Shown here one piece after another: positions 45,840 to 55,906 of a DNA stretch of 64,000 nt. The notes beneath the pieces are model-generated. The model worked only from the letters and a program-made list of their open reading frames with translations. It was not told where the DNA came from and did not search any database. The stretch lies in assembly GCA_008360955.1 (NCBI GenBank), contig LUCM01002878.1, forward strand, positions 130,172 through 194,171. Direction: 5' to 3'. The position numbers and the translations under genes were made by a program. The DNA comes from Fasciolopsis buskii (lineage: Eukaryota > Platyhelminthes > Trematoda > Plagiorchiida > Fasciolidae). Within the stretch, counting starts at the first letter, position 1, and each line of letters starts with the position of its first letter.

Positions 45840-46090
45840 TAAAGCAGCGGGGAGGAGCTGAAGGGAATTCAACCTACTTGAATAAATTGTCCCAATAACT
45901 TTCCCGGGTGATTTGCTAGCTCATATCACCTCCCAACCCGAGGGAATAGGAGACTACTTAGTAAGGCCAATAGCCAGTGACCTTATAGGCATAACTGAAT
46001 CTTTGGCTTGAGACGGGCCATCTTGTATATTCCTCTGAATCATGAAGATGTACAAAGCCGTCACACCACGTCAAAAAGCAGTCTCATATT
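45840..46090 (-). repeat. Short interspersed repeat B, copy 3
   Basis: The reverse complement matches B copies 1 and 2 (ttgacgtggtgtgacggctt, gtctcaagcc, aagtagtctcctattccctcgggttgg, gagctagcaaatc, ctgctttacggataggtcc). Its outer end carries the ttgctagaacc extension shared with copy 2. Confidence 0.65.
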
Positions 46091-46099
46091 GGTGAGTGA

Positions 46100-46485
46100 A
46101 TTTACGGCATAGGTGGAAAACGCCGCAGTAGTCAACAAGCAGAATACAACCAAATTACACAACCGCATGTTTCCAATCATTTTGATTCGACAGAAAGTGA
46201 TAATACGATTGCGTCTGTTCTTAGCCAAATCCCTCAATGTCTCCCGCTAGCTGGTTTACGGATCTTTTGGACCCTAACCACAGGGAGGTCATGCACCTAT
46301 TTTACCTAAGTTCGCGGCATATTTTCTCACTACATACTGCCACATCATCCGCTGACCTCCACGCGGCTTCTTCCACTCCCAGGAAGGAACGAAATGTAGG
46401 CCTGAAATGTGTATTCGCCATACGAAACGCGTGCTTCAGCCAACAAAGTTTAACAAGTTCAATACTCTGTGTTGCGCGTAAAGTT
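46100..46485 (-). mobile_element. RTE-like copy A7, 3' end
   Basis: 3' UTR (caaaccgcatgtttccaatcattttgattcgac region) and C-terminal coding segment of family A, similar to 6750-7130 and 18150-18480. It lies next to repeat B copy 3. Confidence 0.7.
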
Positions 46486-47023
46486 GGTTTTCCATTTCAA
46501 GCCAGATGTTTTTCCAATTCAGCTCATAATCTTCTAGATACAAAGATCAAATCAGGTGCGCATCTGAATGCTGCAGTCGCCTGTGGGGCGGAGATTCGTC
46601 ACCCCATCTACTTCCACATGATCGAGTTCAACACAATGGCACCCGACTTATCAGTAACCTCCCAAACATTTGGTCTGCCTCCACTTGCTTTTCGTCAGAT
46701 GATTGTTTCAATGTTGCCTTTCTGCTGCTACTACTTTGGTCATCGTTCTTCGGAGCTTTCTCCGTCAGTTCCCATACCTCTGACCTTCGTCCGCCGAGCC
46801 CTTCTCAGGCATCCAGTCATGCTTGCCAAATTTCCGTCTAGATGTGCCATTTATTGCCATTCAAGCTATCTTGCTTCCAAGACGCGCGCAGCTGTGAAAC
46901 ATCATCCCGCTTTCTGCTTTTCCACCTTTTACAAACTCTGCTTCTTCAAAAACAGGGTCAAAAAGCTGGTTCGTACGCGAGTGTTCCTCACGATCCCCCT
47001 TTTACAGCATGCGATTTCAATGC

Positions 47024-47552
47024 ATAAATAATGCAACGGCAAAAGGTGATTTGTTCACTACTGACGCAGATAAAAATCTGTCTGCAGTGGAAGATTATAT
47101 GGTCTCAGGAGATTATTCACCATATGACTAGTCGCCATTACTAAACCACAGAAGCACTGTGCAACTATTTCACTTATTAAGAATCATTACCACGACAAAT
47201 CCAAATAACTGACACTGTTTCTGTTATGTGCCTTCCTCGCCATTGCCCATGTAAATCGTCACGTGGTCCGTAAGTGAATAACCACAATGTTATTGTCCCA
47301 CCAACTTCTACACCGACTTTCGGCTCAATCTAGCCAAGTACCATTGATTCTTGGTACATGACACAATTCCCGAATAATTCTTGCAGTTTTTGCATATTAG
47401 TGGTGTTTATGGAGGTCGCATGATTAAAAGCCGACAGTTGCCGGCATCGAATAAAATCGCCATTCCGAGCCGAAAATTTGTGCGGAAATTTCCGTTTAGC
47501 TTGTTGGTAGTAGTACTATTGTTCATTCATTTTCCATGCGACTAACTGGATA
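47024..47552 (+). repeat. 529-bp duplicated segment, copy 2
   Basis: One mismatch to 35895-36423. Here 139-140 bp of unique sequence (about 47553-47691) separate it from the shared cggcagcgcacgcaga flank of an RTE-like 3' end. In copy 1 that stretch is absent, best explained as a deletion in copy 1. Confidence 0.95.
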
Positions 47553-47699
47553 AGTCCATGATGCATAAAGTCTCCGGTCCAAAACAATGAGAGATAAGAC
47601 TCTCGGAAGATACGGTTCTGCTAACTCATTAGTTACTGACAGAAAAACTGCAATTTTGACTGGTTTGGTTTCTGGATCGAGACAGTCGGCAGCGCACGC

Positions 47700-48400
47700 A
47701 GAATCATTATCATCATTGTCTGGTGTTAGAGGCGACAGAACAAGCTCTTTTGACAGCGCCATTTTCCTCAGTTTCAAGCTGCACTAGAAAGAGGAGACAC
47801 GAAGTGGAACTATAGAGGACGAGAAGAGAAAAGAACGCCGTAGTAGCCAACACACGGAATACAACCTAACTGTATAGACACATGTTCCAATCATTCTGAT
47901 CCCAACGAAAACGGCAACTTGATCGCCACTACTCACGGTTCACTCTCATATTCTTCAGTGTATTCAGTCTGCTACTTGACGGATCTTTCGAATCCCAACC
48001 CCAAGCATACCGCATACCCTCACGCGAACGCATGTATACGAGTCAAGTGATTACAGTAATTCATGAATTTCTCTGGCATGGATTTCCGGTGAAAGCACTG
48101 AACGGCGCTGTTCGGTCGACTGAAGTCGTAAAAGACGATGACTGTCGAGCCGTGGCATCTGACGTTTCATATGATTGCGAAGGGCAAAGTCTAGGGTATG
48201 TAACTTCGACCTAGCTGAAATCTGGCTTGTTCTCCAACGTTATTCTCACGAACTGATGTCAGATGACGCAATAAAATTGACAACTATGGCAACGGAAATG
48301 ATCCCACGTTTATTACCACAGTCACTGTTTGCTCCCTTCTTGGAAATTACTACAACTAATGACTAGCCTCATGATAATAAGATGCGTTTCTCATTCCAAA
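47700..48400 (-). mobile_element. RTE-like copy A8, internally deleted
   Basis: Tail near 47705-47720, a 3' UTR closely matching A5 up to tcttcagtgtattcagtctgctac, then a jump at about 48005 to the RT region (48010-48400). The palm and C-terminal coding parts are missing. Same flank as A5, so the two loci share a segmental duplication. Confidence 0.7.
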
Positions 48401-50354
48401 TGGCATGGTACCGAGGTAAATATCGATCCAGACATTACAACCAGTTTGAAAAAGCTGGGGATTTCGATTTTCCCTGCTTCAGTAGTCGAATGTTCAATTC
48501 TACTTACAGTTCTGTTAAGGCGATCAAGTCACACCTCCTAAGGATTTGCAGTTGTTGATGTTAGTGTATGGCCAGCCCAACTGCTCCTTTAAGCACCTGA
48601 TCAAATAGTCGAGGATGTTATGGGCGTATTTGATTGCCGACCACACTACAAGCGCCACCAAAGAATTCCTGTGGAATTTTATGAGAAGGCTTACGGTGTA
48701 AAAATCAACGTTCTCAACACTGTCGCCTACTCGATATGACCACAGCCTATTCACGACTATTCCGCCTTCTCTCCCATCCGCAATCCGGAGAGGAGCCGGA
48801 TAAAATGCACTTATGCTGCTTCCATAAACCGAAGACCCGGAACGCACAAGAGATGATACATCTTGTTCTACAGGAAACTTGTAAACCGCAAACTACAGAC
48901 TGCGAAAAAATATTGCAACACATTTGTAAAATAGTTTAAAGGTCAGCTCACTGTGGACAGTTTCTTCGGAACAACCGGTGGGCGAGGAAAATATGTTAGA
49001 ACGTATTTCGGGAGTAACAATGAACAGAGGTTTGAAAATTGAGCTTGCAGAGCTAATAATGACAAAAATCTCTTGTTTAAATACATAACTTGCAAAGACG
49101 ATCCTGCTGACCTTTGCTCCCTTTAAATCACTGCCAGTGTGATTTGTCGGGTGACGCATGCACTTCTAGCCATCAGAACACACAACGATGCACCTTATGG
49201 TGAGCTGTTCTAAGACCCTCGTCTGAGCTAAACTGGGACTTTGTGAGCGATAGTCCCCGTGATTTATCTTCCCAGTAGTAACAGCACGGAGATCTGTAAA
49301 GTATCCTTTGAAATGCAAGCTAACGAAAGCATCACTAATAAGCGTGAAAACTGTATTACCTCATTTTTGGCCGCGATCACAGCGGAACAGCCGAAATTTT
49401 CAAGGAACTCGTTTACAAGGAATTCGGTCAACGGGTTTAAAAAGTTTTATTGGCCGTAGTTTAGGCTCCCTTTCCATTTCCATCACAATGCCTAGCAAGT
49501 TGCGTTTCACTCCTCATTAGGCTTGTTGATCAATAAAGTCAACGTCGAACAACTCGCGGTAAACGTCATGCAACTTGGACGTGAATAGACCGAATCCAAA
49601 ACCTCTAACTATTGATCGCTTCCCCATTCGGCAGCCCACATCCTCCGTGAAATAAAGTTAACGGTGAACCAAACAACAAATGGATATATGGGTTCATAAA
49701 ATTTGATGGAAACGACACCAGAGCTTATCCACGACATTGTCAAGAACCGGGCAATGAACAAGCAGTCCATGGAAATCGTTATTTGCAGTATTCTCGTGAT
49801 GCAACAAAAATGAGGAAAGAGATAAGCTCCATAGAAAATCAATAGCGTTTGGTTCTTAAGAGGACTTTAAATTGAAACTGAAAGTCGCTGACTTGTTCCT
49901 CAGGACCCATACTGTTGCAAAGAGCTCTTTGGTTAATAAACTGCGGGAAATACACGATCTTCAGTTACCCTCCTTGGTATGAGCACTCTGAAATCCAACT
50001 CTATCACGTGACTGACATTACACAACAGACGAGCCTGAATTCTAAACTCGATACAGTGAAGTTCATTTCGTTGGGAAACCCATAAACATACGTGCTACGC
50101 ATCCCCGTCTTATTTTGGGCTCGTGGTATAACGCGAAGTTGAATAATATAAGGAATTTTTTGTTTGGAATGCAAGCGCAAGAATGACGTGCGCTTCCAAC
50201 CACGCTGGACAGGCGGTTCAGTCCCGCCAACCTGATTTCCAACACAAGTGAATGTAGATCTTCCAGATGCAACAGGATTAAACGGCGACGATAGACTTGA
50301 TCAGCACAAAATGGCAAGACTGTGGGGTATTTACGAACTGATTCAGCTATGTCG

Positions 50355-50535
50355 ACTTTTTTCCATGACATGCTTCATGTACCATTCTAGCCGAAGGGAC
50401 AAGCCCCATAGCCAACTACATCAACTTCACGGAGGAGGAGAACCGGTAATCATGACCATGGGGCTTGGAACGGCATAGGACTACATAAGGTCTCAACTTA
50501 TCAGATGTGGTAACCAGCCAGGAGAGAGTGATTTG
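50355..50535 (+). repeat. Interspersed repeat E, copy 2
   Basis: Same block order as 41888-42050 (ccatgacatgct, gggacaagccccatagcc, ggggcttgg, gactacataaggtc). Confidence 0.5.
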
Positions 50536-52703
50536 TCGTCCTCCACGCAGTAAAGGGAAAGTCACATGCTTTAATTTCAACATTCGCGTAAAAAACACCG
50601 TAGTCATCATTCGGCCATTATCAACATAGTGGAACTAGGTACTTTTGTTAACATCGCTTAGACCAACTTTAGTCGGCGTGAGCTCACGGCGGTGTAGAGG
50701 AATAGGAATGACCCCACTCTACTTAATCTCGGAGATTATGATCAACGTGCCTCGGCGTCGAAAGCACGGATGATTTATGCACTTCTGCGTTCAAAACAAA
50801 CCCTCCTTCCCAATGAGCCAAATTTGGGTCCAACTAGGAATGCGTTCAGTCACAAGATTGCGCAAGTTCCTCCATGAGCCTTCGGTTCACTGCACGCCAA
50901 AAAACGTCGCCTTCGTCCGAAAACTTGCGCATCTGTACAGGTCCGGATACAGATTGTGCTATCAGAACAATGCAAAAGGAAGAAGGTTGTGTACGATCCA
51001 ACAAAAACTAACCCTTCAAGACATCTTCAAATTATCGATTACCAGTTAAATTTCATGCTCAAAACGACGTAGACGGTCCTACTCAGAAGCTCTGATCAGA
51101 AGACTTGACCGACTAGGCAACCGGACAAGATAAGATGTTTGCGAACCCTGGTGACCGAGAAACCCGGTTCGTTCATATAATGTATCAACATGAGACAAGA
51201 AGTTGTGATTCTATTTTATGAGGGATCACACTCGCCAAGTCAGGGTGACACTAACAAACCACTGGGGCATCTTATAGATAGAACGCTTGCTAGTTGAAAA
51301 ATCCACCAAGACTTCGAGATTGCTAATATTTTTCCGGATCTGGGAGTTTGGTGAGAATGAAGCTATAGTATTAACAATTAACCATCCATTATGTGGCCGT
51401 TACACCTTCCGAAGAGAGGATATCCTCCTCAAATGAAGAAAAATGAGGTACTGAGTTCCTTACATAAACTTGTAGTTAACCAAACATCTATTGCTATGTT
51501 GACTACTAGCCATTGTCCTTTTGATCAGTGAGAGCATTATAGTGGGAGTCCGCTCAAGCTGTGGAAACACTGAGGTCAGTAGTCTAGTCTCAGTGTGCAA
51601 GCGGTTGGGTAACTAAACCTAGAGTACTTAGATGTCATTTTCTGTCATGTGGTGTGGTCGAACTACAGTAGTGCACAACGCAAGCATCGAACAGGATAAC
51701 TCTAGAAGCACACGATCGGTTTTGCTGTTAATTTCACCAGTCAGGTGTACGGACTCGGTACTTCTGAATCCAATATTTTCGTATGGGGACACTAGGAATA
51801 TGAATGGACACACGTCGACGAATTCTGCAGCAAATGACAGCCCTTTTCTTATTTAGCTAGCTAACCAGCGCACTAACGAGGTGACCCGGCTGATGGTGAA
51901 ACGTATGCGACCTAGATGTCAATTTAAACGAACACAACACCTGAAAAACCATCAAACTGAGGTATGGTATATAGCAATATTAAAAATCTTCCAAAAACTA
52001 TTTGCTATATCATTTAATTCACATTATATCACCTGATCTAGTGTGACCTTATTTGGTCCTATGCCACTAAGTTTCCGGATCAAGGTTGTCGGCCTCCACT
52101 CCTCGTGGTTACGGGACATACCTCTTCCATTGCACTCATGCTTCAGGCATGTCAGAAAAAATATCACTTGTTTAATCACGAATGTCATTTAAGTCACGGT
52201 CAGTGTTCACCGAAGCCCGTAGCAAAAACTCACACTGGCAGTTCACGCTGTCGTAGACAGGCTAAATGTGCAATCTCTATTCGATGTATCAAGACGAAAA
52301 TATTTCTGCAACAAGCAGCCCAAATTTCTCTCAACAAACCTCAATATTAACTTTTTTTAGAGTCTTCTACATGAGACTGTTGATTTCAATTCGCCCAATA
52401 TGAGCAAGGCGAAAAGATCAATAAATCCAACGCCTGCATGCGCAGTACCACGACTGTGTGCGGTGGCAACAATTGTAGGCAATAACCCACCCGAAGTGCT
52501 TACGTTAACACACGAGCAGACAGGTGGAGTAGTTGGTTAAGAAACAAGAGTCAATGCGATAAGAGACCAATTAGAGAACCGGCGAGGACAGCAAGACGAA
52601 TCTACGAAGCTTTGAGGACGGTGGATCTGACGGTTGGGAATAACACCAAATTGCAAGAATATATCGACAAAAGAAAAATCGTGTAGAAAGAAGTATAAAT
52701 AGA

Positions 52704-52780
52704 TGTATGCATATATATATTCATGTGTATATATGCATGTATAAATGTATATATATATATATATATGCATATGTATAGTG
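52704..52780. repeat. AT-rich (TA)n run
   Basis: Interrupted TA/TATG repeats, longest pure stretch tatatatatatatatatat near 52746-52765. It explains Tyr/Ile-repeat reading frames on the - strand. Confidence 0.9.
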
Positions 52781-52869
52781 ATCCAACTTGTCAACAGAAA
52801 CAAGAGATCACTGAAGACAATTGGTACAACGGTTTTCTTACGGGATGGGAGATCAGAAAGGCTTGGAGA

Positions 52870-55387
52870 AAATTAACCGAGAGAAATAATAATTTTGGTT
52901 AAATGGACATTAACTGCGGACCCTTTTTCCCGTTTGGACTGACAAGCACAGAACTTGTAAATGAATGTGATTTTGAACCCGTAAACAGAATCCAAATTAC
53001 GGAAGAAAGAGAATGGAGTGGGCGCGGGAAACAAAGGATTTGTGACAGACGAAATGACTAGCAGCATGGCAAAACAAAGACAAACAACACTGGACAAAAA
53101 GCTCAAATGGAAGCCGGGAAACTCGTGGATAACCATTATTCGGTTTCCAGATATTGCGGATGAAAGAAGAAACTGCATTTGCTCGCAAATGAAGCCATAA
53201 CAGAGAAAGAGGGAGAGTGCGGAACCTGTCACGAATGAACCAACAAGAAATAGAAATAACAACGCAAATTTGTGATGTAAATTCTCTAACGCTCTTTTCT
53301 GACGATCTGTTTGTTTCTGTCGTTGGTTGGCATCGAATACATATACATGTCCCTGTGTGCACGCGCGCTTGTATCAGTTTTGGCGGATGTGTAGACGCGG
53401 GCATGACAGGCTGGTGACAAGGTGTATACAGTTCATAACTAACTGTTCAGAGATGATGAAGGGCTAAACAACAAAAAAAGTTATAAACAGACACAAGGTG
53501 AAGTCTGTACATTAGGACAGTTGGGGAATGAGAAGAAAGAAAAGATCAGTTAAAATAGAGCAAGAACAGTAAGACCGTCTGAAGGTGGAGCAACAGAAAA
53601 GAAGAGATCACGAATAATGGTGATATTGATCGCGGAAGATTAAATACAAACAAACGAAGCGCAACAGCCAGAACAGGCTGCAAGAGACAAAAACCAAAGC
53701 TTCATTTTCAGACGGAACTTGATTATGCTTGACACGCATTCACGCCGGCCTGGGCAAACAGATACGCACACCAGAAAGAATAAAGAAAAACAGTATCGCG
53801 GGTGAGTTTCTGGGCTAAAATGCATACGGGAATCATGTACGAGGATCAAATAGGTCGGCCAAATATGCGAATATGCATACACACACAATGGATGGTGGAA
53901 TAGGATTGAGATTCAAATCAAAAAGTGATGACTAATTACAGAAAAAAATACCGGCCGCTACAGGCTGAACGAGCAAAACGGATCATCGACATACGCAAAA
54001 TGGAAGAGAGAACAGCAAGTGCACACATTTTCACGGCACGTGGTTGAAAGGATTGAAAAAAGATAAATGATATCTAAAGGGGGAAACAGCAGATTACGAT
54101 AAATGTACATGTGCGTGCGTGGCAGAGGACGAATTTTTAACGAAGTTTGAAAAATAGCATAACACCAGAACGTAGTAATTTTGAGGACGCTGACGCGAGT
54201 AAACAAACGAACACGCATACAAATGTGTAGAAGGAAACTACACACTGACTAGTATGCCTCATGTTTCTAAACAACCGAAATGGAGATAACGGAAACTCGA
54301 CAATTAGTGCCTGAGAAAGGAAAATGGACTAGTGAATTTTCCTCGATTCTGTACTATTTCTGTATCCGATCAAACGGGTCAATACCGGTAGACGGGAATA
54401 AGAAAATGGGCTGCAGCAGTGGCAATCGTGCGGTGGGAAAAACGATGAAGGACAATCGTGACCCGATAGGAACAGGAAGCGAGTCAGACTCTGAAACCCG
54501 TTTCCAACTAGACATCACTCTCAAATCTAATGAGCGAGAAAAAAACTGAACAGCCTCGTCAATAATCACAGACAAAGCTGCCGGCTGTTCCCTCTCCCTC
54601 TTCTAATGGCTGTGCTTGACATCAGACCACAATTGTATGGAGAGAGGAACTGAGCCGAATCACGATGCGTGTGTGCGTGTCCTCAATAATCGGACGGTTC
54701 AGATGAGCAGTCATAATCTGAGGGACAAAAGTGGAGGGCTATGTGCACACAAATTACTCTTGATGAATAACTGCGGGTTAAGTAGAATGGGCGTGGCACC
54801 AGCACCAGCAGTAGGTAGAGTAACATAGAAAGCCAGACAAACACAAGTGAGAAAATAGTACGAGAAATTGTGCAGAGAGAAAACAGTCTTAAAACACGCG
54901 AATAAGATTGAAGAGTACTCGAGAATGGCTAAAGTCAGTTCGAACGCGCAGAACGATTGTGAGGGACAGAAAGAGTTCGCGAGGTCAGGGGGGAATGCAA
55001 ACCCAAAGCGGGGAGACGACTTGTACATCACAGATGCCGAACATTGTTCTGCAGTGAAACGATAGGGTGTTCAAGAGTGTACGTGAGCGTGGAGTTGATT
55101 CAGCTTTAATTAAATGTATTAATTTAGCACACACTCGAACACCTGCACGTGAGCCCAGTGGCACAGGTACATGCCTACAAACAGATGATAAGAGAAACAC
55201 ATACATTAGACAAACAAACAAACAAAGGAAGAGAAACAAAAATATGCAGTCTGTCGTGAAATGGTGGGAATGGAATCAACAACGTCAGTAGCCAGGGGGA
55301 CAGGAGGCGTACCAATACAGTGAGCCTGGAACTGACTCTTGAAATGGACAACAAAATGCTGGATCAGCAGGACTGCCGAACACAAGC
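52870..55387 (-). other. Possible PKC 3' UTR, strongly strand-biased
   Basis: Downstream of the PKC stop the + strand is conspicuously purine-rich (hence the - strand pyrimidine-rich) for roughly 2 kb, most clearly 53440-55300, and no known repeat is recognised. This could be a long 3' UTR. No strong AATAAA on the - strand was spotted, so the end is unknown. Confidence 0.3.
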
Positions 55388-55906
55388 TTAGTCAGCCAGC
55401 CACTTGGGAGCCATTTTATCGGGGCCACAATTCGATATTGCTGGGGGATGCGGATGTATTGGTGATGAGGGCACACTGCGCGCCGGTGAGGTAGTGCTGG
55501 CCGCGGAGCTGATGGTGAGCTGAGTCAGTGATGGGGAAGCATTTCGAGATGCCGTGGTGGTGGTTATAGTAGCAGTCGTGGTCAAAGCGATTAGATCCGG
55601 AGCAGATGGAATGGAAGGGGTTTTCGCAACCGGAGATGAGGTGTCGGAAGCGGCCGATTGTGACTCGTGAGTGGAAAACGCCATTGCACCGGTCGATTCA
55701 TCCGAATTAAAGATAGTGTTGGCCACGTGAAGACCACCACATACGGAACGGAGCGGTTGTTGCTGACTTGGCCGTGTTGTATGATAGCGCATCACACTAT
55801 AATCCGTATTCAAGCAGTCGAAATCGGCAAACACATCTTGTGCGACTGCTGCCAGTTCACTCGTGTGATCAGCCGGAGTAAGCACGGGCTCTTCGTTGGT
55901 GAAATC
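55388..55906 (-). CDS. PKC: PKC last exon: turn and hydrophobic motifs plus long tail
   Basis: 172 codons plus TAA. Reading on the - strand, the acceptor is ...ttttctttctag and the exon starts DFTNEEPVLTPAD, continuing NFDK from the previous exon. The turn-motif threonine is in LTP. The hydrophobic motif reads FADFDCL: the position phosphorylated as Ser/Thr in most PKCs is Asp, as in atypical PKC/PKN kinases where it is acidic. A tail of about 130 residues follows, rich in Ser/Thr/Pro/Ala (TTTATITTTTASRNAS, then SPIHPHPP) and ending KMAPKWLAD. The stop is at 55388-55390. An attaaa-like signal lies about 280 bp downstream on the - strand, which is only suggestive. Confidence 0.93.
   Translation of the reverse strand, partial: DFTNEEPVLTPADHTSELAAVAQDVFADFDCLNTDYSVMRYHTTRPSQQQPLRSVCGGLHVANTIFNSDESTGAMAFSTHESQSAASDTSSPVAKTPSIPSAPDLIALTTTATITTTTASRNASPSLTQLTISSAASTTSPARSVPSSPIHPHPPAISNCGPDKMAPKWLAD

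Larger units (their letters stand above)
33716..55387. other. Intergenic or last-intron region, repeat graveyard
   Basis: About 21.7 kb between the last supported kinesin exon and the PKC stop. Identified contents are listed separately: tetranucleotide cluster, 529-bp duplicates, RTE-like copies A5-A8, LINE family D, repeats B and E, a mariner-like pseudogene and AT runs. I see no identifiable element in 33750-35300, 38520-41880, 44010-44360, 44660-45840, 48400-50350, 50540-52690 and 52790-55387, apart from two weak exon candidates near 39.8 and 40.2 kb. Confidence 0.6.

Noticed and set aside
46237..47031. 264-codon + frame, the second-longest in the window
   Set aside because: The first 80 codons are antisense to an RTE-like 3' end. 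The rest has no recognisable domain or splice support, and the end runs into the 529-bp duplicate.
47587..47787. 66-codon + frame rich in Ser that looks like a coding exon
   Set aside because: Its second half is the antisense of the family A tail and 3' UTR, and the homologous stretch at 36.4 kb is out of frame.
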